DNA of 64,000 bases from Sipunculus nudus (lineage: Eukaryota > Annelida > Sipuncula > Golfingiida > Sipunculidae). The notes below the pieces were generated by a model. That model ran no database searches, was not told where the DNA came from, and was given only the letters and a program-made list of their open reading frames with translations. Position numbers and translations under genes: made by a program. The number at the start of each line of letters is the position of its first letter. The stretch's first letter is position 1. The DNA lies in contig CM049313.1 in NCBI GenBank assembly GCA_026874595.1, positions 34,749,159 to 34,813,158 on the forward strand. The letters are read 5' to 3'. Positions 24,801-39,800 of this stretch are shown piece by piece.

Positions 24801-27800
24801 CATTATATGTATGGTGTTGTGGATATATATATTTAGGAACGGCACATGTATCGGAACAGCATACTGTCAAACCGATCACCCGAAACCAGTGTCTAACATG
24901 CATGTGGTGGGGATCTTTGACAAATAGTCACCTACAGATGTATCATGTGACGTCAGAAAATGATCAACAATTACATATACATACAAAGAAACCGTCCACG
25001 GAATAGACCGAAGGTCTAAAGGAAATGCAAAAATACCAGTTTTATTTGTAACAATGATGGCTATGGCTTATATGCATTAAGTATACATACTAAATGAAAG
25101 ATTTAAAAGTCTTTAAAACAAAGAGCAATACATAAACATTATTGCAAATCAGATGGCACACGCATGTAAAATAAACAAATACCAGTGCAAACGTATTAAA
25201 TATACATTTTTACAGGGGTTTTACATTTGTAACTGCAGTAATGAGAAAAAAGTCTCAATGTAAAAAAAAATCTTAATTCAGTATTATGTGTTTACAACTT
25301 TGGTGGTGCCACTCCAGACATGTACACATCATGAATTCGATTATAACATTTTCTTTACATCTGTTACACAGTATAGGCCTACATGTGTTGGTGAATATTT
25401 GTCAAGGATCTCAATCGCATGCAAAGCCCTGCACTTCGTGCGACCAAGTGCATGTGACTGTATAAGACCAAAACAAAAATAAAAGGTATGGTTCTCCCCT
25501 CCGCATCTTTCAAGAAGATAAAATAATACCATATGATCAGATTTCCTTTGTTATAAATTTCTTTTGTGTGTTTAGCAAAAAATTCTGTTATTTTCATTTT
25601 TTCCCTGATCTTATGATATTTTTATCGAAACATACAAAACAAAGGTAAAATATCGCCCGGCCTCACAGGTTTTTGAAATATAAAGTGCCTGAGAACTATT
25701 CCTTTTTTCAGCCTATCCATTACGATTTCCTGTGGCCCGGTTGATGTGCACTCAAGCATATCAGGTCACAAAGAGGACTCCTGCAAAACAATTCTTTCAA
25801 AGATCCCCCTTTTGAGAAGGGATGAGGATTATATCGGGCCGGTCACCACAAAATGTAAGAAAACCCCAGATAGGGCCCCGGAGTAAAACTCTGTCCCGCC
25901 ATCACACACTCTATGGCCTTTGTGTTACCAGGCCCGAAGACACAAAGAAAAGAGGCGCCCGCGGGGGATCAAATATTAAAATTATTAATTATGCAAGCAA
26001 TACGCAAATATTGCAAATAAACTTGGGTGGAATCTCTTTGGACAATCCAGGAGCATATGTATGTAAAAAATTACGGCAATCCGTACGATGGTATCAGAGG
26101 AGATACGGAAAATTACAAAAATTGCCTTACGCTATATATAGATGTAGTATTACATGGGTACAGATTCATGTATTACGACATGGGATTCAGATTTGCTCTA
26201 GAGTAATAATATGCTAATAATAATATAATACTTGCAGGACAGTTTACAAAGAGCACTGATGTACATATATGTTACTGAAACCAACCAAACATATCCATGT
26301 ATAATATTAAGTTTAATATGTTATTTGTTATGTCACAGTCTCACTGTATATTGTTTGTTTTTGTTAAATAAAAAAAAAAAGTGCAGGAAAAACAGCACAT
26401 TAAATACCAGAAACTATTAAATCCAAAGCAATGTGAAAAAAGGACCAGTAAAATATTTGATCTTTGGAAACATACGTGTGCCTTGTTTTGGACACTTCTC
26501 ACAGGTGGCGCCCCATGCAGCATTACTGATGCAGCAGCACATGTCCTTCTTCATGCGTACTAAGTCTCCCCGTGCCATGCAGCGTCCATCCACCAAGGTG
26601 GGGAAACAGTAGCCTTCACGCACATCTATGAAAGAAAGTATTTTGATTTATCAGGATATATCAAGGATAAAGGCCAACACCGCACCTATCCCTCACAAAC
26701 TGTGATTTAGTACATATTTTAGGGGTCAATTAAAGTTCAATTAATTTGAAAGAAAATATCTCAGAGTAAAACCAAAATACTATTTAGAAATATACTAGAA
26801 ACTATACATGAATGCTTACAGAAATTTTTTTTTTAAACTAATCAGTTGACTTTTGGTAATTATGCAAGGAGAGATAAAACAAGGGACCCATGGGTCACTG
26901 TGCTCAGCTGAAGATGACCTTGAAGGTAAAAATCTAAAATAATATCAAATGGAAAAAAGTGTGAGAGGAAGAGGTAATATAGGCCATGGCTGGTTTATAT
27001 GATTGGTTTGCATTGATGAGCAAGAAATTGTTGCAAATAATATTTTGTGACCTAACCATGTGTTTTCTAATCTGTACTATTACCATGATCATTAGTTGGG
27101 TTTTTGATTAACTGTTAACATTTCAGTAGTTTACACATTTGTTCAATTGAATATATTTTTTTATAATATATATTATTAAATATATGTATTTTTTTATTTA
27201 TGAAATGTATACAGCTGAAATATAACTAATGTCCCCAGTTCACAGATGAAAGGACTTGGTGGTGGTGTGGTGGTGGGGGGGGGGGGGGGGGGGCGGTTGT
27301 CGAATGATGGGAGTTACAACATATCTGTATTATTATAGTGTATATCCATAGGATTTTTACTTAATTCAACAATGCTTACAGGATAAAAAAGTTCACTCAT
27401 AATAACTTAATATTTAAAAAAGGACAGACAGACTGGTAGACAAACAAAGCTGATAATATACTTAGTTTCAACTATTTCTTAATTTATTTATTATATCAAT
27501 TTTTTTTAAAGTTTCAAATTTCAGACTTAAATAGCTTAATTCCAAACACATACAGCATATGAAAGTTATTTCAACAGTGCTTATTGGAAAAATTTCATAA
27601 TTAATATATACAGTAGAACGCCTGCTAACAGCCATGCCTCTATAACGGTCAGTACGTCCATAACGGTCAGATTTTCCGGTCCCGAATTTTCGACCGTTAT
27701 ATTTCATAATCATTTTGTTGTCAATTACGGTCACTCCTCTATTCCGTATTACGGCCAGGTCTCTCGGTCCCGCAGGCCAGAAAAACGCCTCAATTACGGT

Positions 27801-30800
27801 CAGGGGCAGTGACTCCGTGACATGGGCTCAACAAATCGAGCGGCCACTTCTGACCTCAACATCATTACACAAGTGTCCGCTCTCACATATTCCTGTCTGT
27901 TAATGAGTGCCTGAATAAACTTAACCACTCGACTGTGACTGAGTTGTTTGACACGTAGCCAGCGTCGTACTACCCCACTCAGCCTCATTAGTATGCACAA
28001 CAGTAAGGCATGTGTTCCCACCTGTGTGTATGTTTGGGAATCAGTCATGTGACCCGGATCTTAATCAAGGTGTTTGTCATTTAATTAACGAATGAAAACC
28101 AGCCGTTGAAAAACGTTAGGCAAACTGTAGATCTTTAAACTTTCTTTAATGTCCTTGTAAACACGTACCTCAAAGGGAAACAGTGCGGCAAACATCGCAC
28201 AATTAACTCATACATGAATAATTATGAATGCAAAATAAACACTATTACATGTATAAAATGTTACGCATACTCTGTCGCAATCACTTTGACCATTATGGCG
28301 ACCAAGAAAAGACATGAGCTTGCTCTCAAAGAAAAGGTAGATCTGATCAGGAAGAGTGACGGGAAAAGCAGCTGACAGCTAGCAGAAATCTACGGTGTCA
28401 GCCGAACTCAAGTTCAAAACATACTAAAGAGGAAGCGAGAGATCACGGAACAGTATGAAGAAAACTCAAATGCCAGTAGAAAAAGACAGTGTGTATCTAC
28501 AGGAAATGATAAACTGAACGATGTCATGTGGCAGTGGTTCAACAAGATGAGGGCTCAGCTTATCCCAGTGAGCGGACCAATGCTTCAGGAAAAAGCTCTG
28601 GCAATATCCAAGGAGCTCGGACTGTCAGACTTTAAAGCTTCGACTGGATGGCTTCGCAGTTTTAAAGACCGGCACAACATATCTGGGGCCCGTGTTTGTG
28701 GTGAGAGCGCAAGTGTCGACAGTGCAACTGTTGCTGACTGGCAAGAGAAATTGCCCTCCCTCATAGAAAGATATTCACCAAACGATATCTTCAACATGGA
28801 CGCGACAGGCGTGTTTTACAGACAGATGCCAGATCGCACGCTTCGTATTCGCAGTGAAGATTGCAAAGGCGGGAAACAATGCAAAGATCGCTTAACCGTG
28901 ATGTTGTGCTGCAATATGCGAAAAACCTTGATGCTTCAAACACGTCAACGTGAGATCGCTACCGGTCACATGGAGATGGAATAAAAAGGCATGGGTGGAC
29001 GCCAGCATTTATCGTGAGTGTCTCACAGCATTCGACCAGCGGATAGAACGTCAGAAGAGAAAGGTGCTGCTCTTCATAGACAACGCACCTGGACACCCAA
29101 AGGACACCAGAACAAAGAGTGTCAAGGTTGTTTATCTTCCTGCAAACACTACATCTCAACTCCAGCCTCTAGACCAAGGAATTATTATGACTTTTATTAT
29201 GACTGTAGCGGCACTACAGGAAATTCCTCCTACGATCTGTGGTCGCCAAGGCTGATAAAGGGGCCGCGGACGTTGCATCTGGAAAGGCCATCAACGTTCT
29301 AGATGCTGTACAGTGGATAGGAGCTGCCGTTAAAGATATCAAGGAAAGCACAGTGACAGCATGCTTCAAGAAATCAGGCTTCCCTGTTGATAATGACAAT
29401 GAAGATGATGAAGATGACATCCCATTGAGTCAACTCATTGCTAGAGCATCCCATCAACTGAATATCAAGGACCCCATGTCAGATGAAGAATTCGTCAACT
29501 CAGATCAGCATGCCCCGGCTGTGGAGGAACTGACTGACAACTGGGAAAGAGACTTGGTGAGTGAAGCCATGGAACCGGCCGTCAACGACAAGGATTCTGA
29601 CAGTGAAACAGAACAGTCCGAGTCAGAGGAAAGCACCATCAAAGACATATCAGAGGCATTGAAATGGGTACGGCAACTCAAACTGTTTTCAATGAAGAAA
29701 GGACTGACTGGCAGCTACACAACAGCCATTAATTTGGAACTTGCCTATCAAGATGAAATTGTGGACTCAAAAGTGTGTAACAAACAGTCTTCCATAACTG
29801 CTTTCTTTAACCAGATGTAAAGAGTGTATTCTGTGAATGTTCACGCATTTCTACTGATACGTCCGTGATATTAGTATCTTATCAACATATGTACAAATAT
29901 TATGGATATACAATATGTTTGTAATTTAAAAACAAACACTGTATTTGTATATTTTGTTGGTAATTGTTATAAATAGGATTAAAAAGATTGTAAATATTTT
30001 ATTTTTTTTTTATAACGGTAATTATACATATACTTTGTATATACGTGTAATCTGTTGATTGTTATAAAGATTTAAACTTGGTTTCGTGTTACATTTTAAC
30101 TCCCCTGTCCTGGTCAGGTCCTGTATAAGGGCCACTCCTGTATTACGGCCACTTTCATCCGGTCCCGAGGGTGACTGTAATACAGGCGTTCTACTGTTTT
30201 TAATAATAACGGAGAGGTGATGGACAGAGCTGATCACTTTAGGTTCCATTCTCCCAAGGCAAGAATATGTTTCAATAAGATCTTAATTTTTCTAATCCTA
30301 TTATTTTTTTAATTATATAAATTTTACACATTTGCAATAAAAACTAATGTCCCAGTGCACAGGTGCACCGGAATCAATGGCAGCAGAAAGGGGGTGGGGG
30401 GGGGGGGGGGGGTAGAGATGGTGGGATCAACAACACTTCTGCATATACATACAGGACAAACAAAGCCTAATTGCCAATTCTGCTGAGGCAGGAAAATAAT
30501 GAACAAATGTTTGTATTAGATCCTCATTTTTTATCACATCATTTTTTTTATTATAAGTTTATATTTCTATACATTTCCAATATAACATATATATCTGAAT
30601 ATAAAAGTTGATTCATAATTCAAAATTGCATCATCATAAATCTCAATCTTGTCAGATAACACCACATCATGCATAAAAATGTTTATTTATTTTTTACCAC
30701 AAAAATATATCTTTTAAATTTGCAAAACAATAAATATCTAAAAATAAAACAGACTTTATTTCTGGCATGTACATAGGAATTGTATAGAGGAATATTTATG

Positions 30801-33800
30801 ATAAATATGAAGAAAACCAGATGAGTGGTTTTGATATTAAGCTGGCCTGAAGTATGAAAATAGATTTTTAATAGAAACACAGATTTATTTATTTTTTCTA
30901 AAAAATATATTTTTTTGTATTTGCAAAATAATAAATATCTGAAAATAACACTTGATTCAGGATTAGAAAAGTTGTATACACTGGATCAGAAATGGCAATC
31001 AGTTAAACAAGAGACCCATGGGTCATGGCGCTCAGCTGATCGTGATTGGACCATAAATGTTTCTCCACTGTGATACTATATCGAGTCGATAAAGCTTATG
31101 AATATCATGGACATGTTGGGCTATTATAAAGGAATGTAATGTAATATGTGAGTAAATGATAAATGAAATAACCTGACTGATGGATTAATAGAGTCATATA
31201 TAGTGGTTTATTTTTTATTTATTAAAGAGGTGTAGAAAATTGTGATATATTTGAGCAAATATGAATGCAATGACAGCAGGAATAAGCAGTAGTAGAATGA
31301 TGATAAGGCTATTTGTTGAAGGATCTAAAGTGTATGGTAGTCTGCAAGCTTTCAATTTGACAGATATGATGTTATGATTAACTATGCTGATGAAGTGATT
31401 TATGAATTTGTGACTGTATGACACAATATCTCTTTAGTCTTGACAAGGTACATTATTGTGATGCCCACTATGTCTACATATTACACAATATTGACATAAT
31501 TTCTGGCATGTACATAGGTACCTATGGACGAATAGTTATACAAAATATTAAAGTATGAATATATCTGATTCATCTTGTTCTTGCTTACTGAGGCTGACTT
31601 TGGGATGGGGTTCGGAGAAGGGAAAAGTGAGGGCAGCACGAAGGTGGATGTAGAAATATTCTACTGTAATGTTTTTCATTTATATAAGAATATGAAAAGC
31701 TAAGAGGAAAGGGGCCCTCCTACTTGGTTATAGTAAAGTTCTAAATATATGATTGCAAACTAATACTCTGACAAGACTGTCATGAAGAAAAACAGTAAAA
31801 GTTTTGAGATACTGTAATGTATGAAAATTTACAGATGGAAAATTTACAGATGGACAGGCAAGTGGACAGAATGGACTAATACCTTTATTTCACTTTCAAG
31901 GGAATAATGCATTTAAGTTTATATATAAGCCTATTTTTTTTTAAGCATATCCACTTTTTCCATTAAGAAGTTTTTATCTGAATCATTTTTTTTATTTACA
32001 GGTTTTATAAATTTTAAATGAAAAAACCTGAAAATATAAGTTAAAATATTAGAATTGTTGCAAAAGTTGCAATCATTATATATACAGAGTAAAAACCTGA
32101 AACTATAAGTTAAAATATATGAATTGTTGCAAAAGTTGCAATCATCATATATCCAGAGTGAAGCTCATATTGGGTCATATTATGCATACACATATATTTT
32201 ATTATTTTTAAATCATAAATGTTTAAACTGAATTTAAAAGAAAATAATGCCACAACATGGCATCTACAAGAATATTCCTTGAATCACTATTAAAAAGTTT
32301 TGCACATTGGAGTTTTCAGTACCTGCTTAATTTTATTCACCAAAATAAAATAAAATATTCAGTAAATTTGATAAAATAAAACATCTTTTCAAATAAAGTA
32401 TACATACTGTTGCTTGAATGAGAAACAAACAATATCATTGTGCTAATTACTATCCAAGTTTTAATTAATTACTGAAATTAATAGTCAATTTCACACCTGG
32501 TGAAGTTTTTACTCCTCTGAAGTAAGGAATTACTTATCTCATAAACATCCACACTTTCATAGCAATACACCACTTTGTGGACACAATTAAATGTACACTT
32601 TAATCATTGTAACCCTGGTGGTACAATACAAAATCTAAAATGTAGCATAGCCTAGAATAAGAATGAATCACATACAGAAAATAATAACATTCATCTAGTT
32701 TATGTACCATCTGGGGGGGGGGAGGGAGTGCAGAGCAGAGGGGAAGCCTGCTGGTAGTGGCCAAGCTGACCCAAGGCAAGCTGCCTGGGGTGGGTTACAT
32801 AATGCAAGTGAAGGCTGTACTACTAGGTGGGCTAGATGTAAACAACACTTGACATGGTGTATGAAAACATGAATAAAAGCTATTCTTTCCAATCAATTTC
32901 TTTGAAATTTCAGATTTTAAAAGATTAAATCCTTATGTATATATGCTGTGAAAATTAAATTAACAGTGCCAAAGTTGGACAAAATTTAAGGTATTGATTT
33001 TTTATTTATGCTAATAACTTGAAAAATTTGCAAAATTCAGATCTAATTTTGGGTAAACAATTGAATCTTGATTAAATAAAGTTACATTCCTGAAAAAAAG
33101 TCTCTAGGTTCAGCAATTCTCATACGAGTAAATATATTTCCTGATTTTTTAACAAATTGCATTATGTTTTTGGCCCATAACTTCAAAATAATACCCAATA
33201 CTAACCTAATTTTTGGTATGTTCATAGAAAATGTATTAAAGAATGTGAATCCTAAATACGATCAAAAACAGATCAGTGGTTTTGATATTAGGCAGCCCTG
33301 AAGTGTAACAATGGCTTTTTTTATGGAAAATGGAGTTTTTTTTCCCTTAATATCTCGAAGTCCTGAACAAAGTCCTAATGACCCAATTTTCCATATGGTA
33401 GGAGATTTTGGGGACATCTAAAATTATGTCAACAGCCTGGGGAGCATAGAGATGTGCACTGAATGACCTACAGTCATCAAAGTGGACTGCTTGACAATGT
33501 AAGGGAATACAACAAGAGCCTCCAAAAAAATTCAATAACTAGCCTAATTTTGCAGCTTTTATTTTCAAATTTCAGATTTTAACAGATCAAATCCTTATGT
33601 ATACATGGTGTGAAAATTAAATCCACAGTACTTACAGGAAAAAAACGTGCCATGGTCAAAGTTGGGCAAAATTTAAGGTACCAATTTTATATTTTTGCCA
33701 ATATTTAAAAAAATTTAACAAATTTTGATCTAATTTTTGGTATACAATTAAATTTTGATTAATATAAGTTGTATTACTGGAAAAAAGTCCCTACCTTTAA

Positions 33801-36800
33801 CACTTTTGGTCTTAAGTGACCAAATATCTTCCTGATTTTTTTACAAAGTCCATTATGTTTGGGCCCATAACTTTTTTAAATTATATAATACTGACTTAAT
33901 ATCTGGCATGTACATAGGAACTATATAGAGGAATATTTATGGTAAATATGAAGAAAACCAGATGAGTGGTTTTGATTTTAGGCAGTCCTGAAGTGTGAAA
34001 ATAGATTTTTAATAAAAAATTGAGGTTTTTCCTTAATATCTCAGGGGAACGATGACTTATAGTCAGCTGAGCTAAAAATGTAAGTTATGCAACATATTTG
34101 GTTGGGGGGGGGGGGGGGGAAGGCAGGGTTGCTACATGTGATTCATCATTTGTGACAGCAGTGTTGCATCACTAATACGTTTACCCAGACAAGGCTGCAG
34201 GTACCAGACATAGCTGGTCTGGAGGTTCAAAATGTAAATACATCAGAGCCTCAGGAAAACTTCAATAACTAGAATAATTTTTAAGCTTTTACTTTCAAAT
34301 TTCAGAATTTAACAGATTAAAATCCATACATTTACACTGACTGTGAAAAGTAAATCAAATGTTCTTACAAGAAAAAAACGTGCCATGGTCAAACTTGGGC
34401 AAAATTTAAAGTACCGTAAAATCTCCACTTAAAACCGCACTTCCGATTAAAACCGCACCCAGACTTGGCCGAAATTCCAGGCGAGACACCGCGAGGGGCT
34501 CAAATACTAAGAACCCCCCTTTAAAACCGCACCAACTTTCGCTACGGAATGATTTGACTAAAGACACAATCAAGCTATCATCTAGAAATGAACACGCGTA
34601 GGTTGCAACTCGGCCGTTCCTGTCCACTTTAAAAATTCCTTGGGCATTTTATTTAAAAACATCATAACACTTTTTTTGCAGGGTCACTCAAGCATGAAGT
34701 TTGGGAAGACGTAAGGGCCGGTGAACCTCTGCCTGGTTGTACAGATTTTATATTCCGTGCCGTTTTCTTGTTTGCTACTGATTTGTCATTATATTATCGA
34801 AAAATATTCTGCTGATCCATTTCAAGTAACTGTATATTTTAATTCTAAAAGTATTATTTTGAAATCTTAATTTTTTATGAAAATTCCATTTTCTGGAATT
34901 ACTCGGAAGATTCAACTCATTTTCATACCGGTTACTTCCGTATTATCATCGTCACATCGTACGTTGACATCGCTCCATGTCACAATTTGCTGGTGCGTTT
35001 GAAAACATCGCTGGTCAACTTAACTAAATATTAAAGTAACTGAAGTTACCTTGTCGAGATACGCACGTATAGGAAACATGACGCTAGATAACGAGTGATT
35101 TTAAGGTAAAATTAAAGTGGCCAGTCCGGGTGAGCAAGTTTTTTTACCTGAAGAAAGTTTCCGTGTGGAGAGCCATTTTGTCAAGGCAGTGTTCGCGCAA
35201 GGCACGCTGGGACGAAATAGGTGGCTGTTCTATTTACCACCCACCGCGTACAGCCGTTCAAAATATTCTTAGCAGAATACCGGGGCGTTTCAGCACATGG
35301 CGGCACTCAAACTTGATTTTAAAACGATCGTCTGCCATTGTGTGACTCTTTACGATGTCAGCTTTTTATTCATTTTACGTTTTAAACAAATAATCGTTGC
35401 TAAATAATGCCGCAAATGGGTTAAAATAGGCTTTTATTTCAATTTTGCTTGACCATTCCCAACGAAGTGGGCCGCTGTGTGTAACAGCAGGGTTGTTGTA
35501 AACGTATTATTTCGTGACAATTACCAAGATTTTATAACAAGTTTTATATCACACGAAAACTAATCAGCAATATTTAATTTATAAATAACAAATAATCGTA
35601 AATAATACATTTACACACGGCTCCCATGCATGCTAAGAACAGCCTTCGAAAGTTGGAATATTATCGCCCACGCTTGCCCAAAAATGATGTCTGTCAGGAA
35701 GATATTCAGGAAACCCTTCTAGTATAAACCGCACAGTGCTTTCAGGAAATCAACCGGATTTCAAGATTTTGAATTTCTTGATTAAACCCCGGTTTTAAGT
35801 GGAGATTTTACGGTACCAATTTTATATTTTTGACAATATTTAAAAATATTTAACAGCTTTTTATCTAATTTTTGGTATACAATTAAATTTTGATTAATTA
35901 AAGTTGTAATACTGAAAAAAAAGTCCCTAGCTTTAACACTTTTTCTCTTAAGTGACCAAATATCTTTCCTGATTTTTTTACAAAGTCCATTATGTTTGGG
36001 CCCATAAATTTTTTAAATTACAAAATACAAACTTAATTTCTGGCAAGTACATAGGTACTATATAGAGGAATATTAATGATAAATAGGAAGAAAACCAGAT
36101 GAGTGGTTTTGATATTAAGCATTCCTGAAGTGTGAAAATAGATTTTTAATAAATAATTGAGGTTTTTCCTTAATATCTCAAAGGATCAAAAGTCCTATTG
36201 ACCCAATTTTTGGCATGGTATGAGATTTTTGGGATACTAACTGTATGCCAAATTTCAGATTCGTAGGTCCAATGGTGTTGAAACGTGCCAGTCTTACGGA
36301 CGGACACCAGGATGGACAGATGGACAATGGACCACGACTATAGCTCAGATGACTTATAGTCAGCTAAGCTAAAAAGGTGTGTTGCTATTACTTTATTATT
36401 TTACTTTTTCCTTATATAAAAATAATCTGAAACCCTGATTTTTGTTTTACAAAACATACAATTATCCTATTAGGATTTCACCACTAGTCTAAGTTTTCTG
36501 TGTTAGAAAACAAAATCATGCCCTTTGACAAGTATGTCTTTTCTACATTTATTCTATGAGAAATCAACCAGTCCTAATGCCCATGGAACTTATTGTCCAT
36601 TTTAGAGTAAAAACTGACAAATTATGCTATGCACAATATACAGGTGCAAAAAAACGAAGTTTATTTGTATAATGATAACACCAAAAGATCCCTTATAGCA
36701 AGCTAAGTGGGTAAGCTATTTTAAATATCATGCACAACACACGTCAAGACTTAAGTGGAATCTTATATTTAGGCAATACTTCAAATGTTGATTTGGTGCA

Positions 36801-39800
36801 GTTTTACTGACCGTAGCAGTGTTTTCCATCTTTGGTTGGTCCAAAACCAGGATTACAGCGACATCTGTAACTTCCCTGTAGGTTAATACATTGGCCATTG
36901 GCACACAAACCTGGCTGTGTGGCACACTCATCAATATCTGCAACATCAAAGGAACATTCTAATGTATAAAATAGCAAAAGACCAATTATACAGCTAAAAC
37001 TCTTATATACACATGGCTTTTAGCAGGAAGAAAATTTGAAGGAGTCCGGGATGCCTGGGCCAAAATTTTGGCTCGTCACATGGGAATTTAAAATGTCTCA
37101 GTGGGAGTTGATTTTTGTCAAATTTGAAATGTTGACAGTTGTGTAACATTAAACCTTTTTTATTTTATGTCATTTTGTATCAATACTTAAATATTGGGTC
37201 ATTTTATGATTACTGATTAGAATGTAACCTCAGGGTTACTTATAAGCAAAGTGTTTTCAAAATTGACCAGTTTTTTAATTAACTGGCAGAGTCAGACACT
37301 GCTACAGAAACCAACTTTGATCCTCTCAGTCCAGCAACCAGTAATTTTTGTGTGTCCAGTTAGACACTTGGATCGGTACACCAAGCGTCCAAGTGAGATT
37401 TTTGGAGTCACAGACCCTTATCCCTGCATTCCTAAAATTCCTGTATACACACCATGGACTTTAACAATTAATCATTACCCTTTTATAGATACAGGATCCC
37501 TTAAACATGGGCACAAAATTATTTAATCTACACTTTTATAAACCAAATGACATTGTTCATAGCATCATAACAGTTTTATTTTTAATCAAGATGTGGTTTT
37601 ACTGTGGCCACACGGGTTTTGATATTTGAAGGGAGCATTGCATCTAGAGCAAGACTGGGCCCTGATGTGAAAAGTAAAAAACATTGGTTAAGGTAGAGGG
37701 TTTATAGTTTGATATCACTGACAATGTCAGTCTCCTCTGACTTATTTACACTGTGCCTTCTTGGTTTTTTCCATCTGTTCATTCTTGTAGCTTTAATTGG
37801 CTCCCTGGGGAGCATACAATCATGCAAGCAGCCACACATGGAGCTAGAAGGTAATCTATTGGACATTTGCCTGCTGCTCATGTTTGACCAGTATCCATTC
37901 ACTCCTGGGTGATGAGAGCGCACCCTTGTATTAAAGACTTTGGCTTGGAGTCTTAATATGAAAAGCGGTCAGAACAAAACACAAAGCCACAACCTTGCAG
38001 TCATAAGTCCAGCCCTTAGATCATAACGCCACCATTTTCAACAATGTGACTGGTGGTGCAGGTGTGACACCATGGACTGAACTAAGAAATCTTGCAATAT
38101 ATGTTGTCGTTCTTCCTTCCTGAAATCAGGTGTTTTCAATGTCAGAAAGTGAAATATAAGTTTTTTTTTATCAAGATTTTCTTTGAAGAAATTCTTTGTC
38201 ACTGTAGGCCATCTTTGGCTGATGCCACAGCACAGAGTTGACAGTATCCATAAAGGTTCTGATAACTTTTCAGGAAACTGAAGAACCTTTTTCTTGATGG
38301 AAGAATTAACAGAAAATGACTTTCTGCTCAAAAATTGTCAGTCTATGCCAAATCAAAATTAATATTTTTTACAGGCAAATAGGATATAGAATACACAAAA
38401 GAATCATTGTCCTAAAACCTGTATACTAAGCACTTACCTTCACAACGGTTCTCACCAAGCTGTCGGTACCCATCTGGACATATACACATGAAACCACCCA
38501 CCAGATTCTTACAGGCATACGGACATGTATTCTCCTTGGTCTGACATTCATCAACATCTGTAAAGTAAAGAACCTAATTGAACCAAATGATGGTGGCTTT
38601 TGAATTTTATATTAAATGTAAATTAACAAACAGGAAAGGTGACACATGCTTCAAAGCACCCTCAGGTGTAAATATAGCAGAAGTTTTGACTCTCTGACAG
38701 AAGAGAGTGCTGAGACGTCAAAAAGAAGAACTTTTTATATCAAAACTACACAGAAAATCTTGATGAGGAAATATTTTCATAATTTTTGACAATGTCTCAT
38801 GGCTTTAAGTACACTGTTAAATAGGTTTGTGTACTTTCTACTGCATTATTTACCATGTGTAAAAAAGATTTTGTTGTAAGTCTGCTTATTGGTAAATCTC
38901 CTAGTGTGAATTTCTGAATGAAAACAAACAAGTCTCCCAAGGGCTAGTGATTGACAGTGGAGTCATGCAAGGCAAAGGGAATGACTGCAATCAGCATAGA
39001 GACAGGATTTATGCTTTGGTTTATAGATTCACATGTATTCCTTAACTTTTGTGTTAATTCCTCACACATAGCCTAATGTTATGATGGCCAGCTCCATACG
39101 GTGATAGTGCAGTAATAGGATGGATGACCATTGCAGTAAAGTTTTTCCATATAACTGGTGTTGCTACTCAATGCACCTCTACCAGTTCAACATAATACAT
39201 GATGACTGTGGCATAAAATCAGCAGGAAAAGCATGAAATCACCAGCAAAGTGTAACCAAATACTGTTTGGTGGACAAGTATAACATAAGGCTGGAGCATG
39301 AAAATGGTACAAGAAAAAGTACTCGGTTCAATGTACTCAGCTATTGCTTATTGAGAAAGTTGGTTGATAAAATAGAATATGAAAGAGGTAAAATTATATA
39401 AAACAAGTGACCCATGGGTCATGATGCTCAGCCGACTGACATGTTGATAATATGTCCTTGCACAGACAACTAATTAGGATAGGTGGCATCATTGTTCATG
39501 CATATTAGTTTAAGTTCATCAAAACCCAACCCATAAAAACAAATTTGATGACAATCCAACCAGTCTTTCATGAGGAATCTGGCAATTTGTGTGTATTTTG
39601 CATTATTTCTGGGATGCTCAAACATACCCCAAAACTCTGAGAATATAGGTCACTGTGACCTAATTTCAGGTTTCTGGGGAGAACTTTTGAGGAACTCTAA
39701 GGATGTAAAGTTAGAAGATTCTTGGCCCCATGGTTATGATTTGTGCCCTACTTTGGTATCATATTTTCAATTATTCTGAGGGGTGCTTATATGCCCCATA

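Noticed and set aside
29018-29302. Second frame across the Tigger transposase
   Set aside because: Shadow frame; catalytic motifs are in the other frames.
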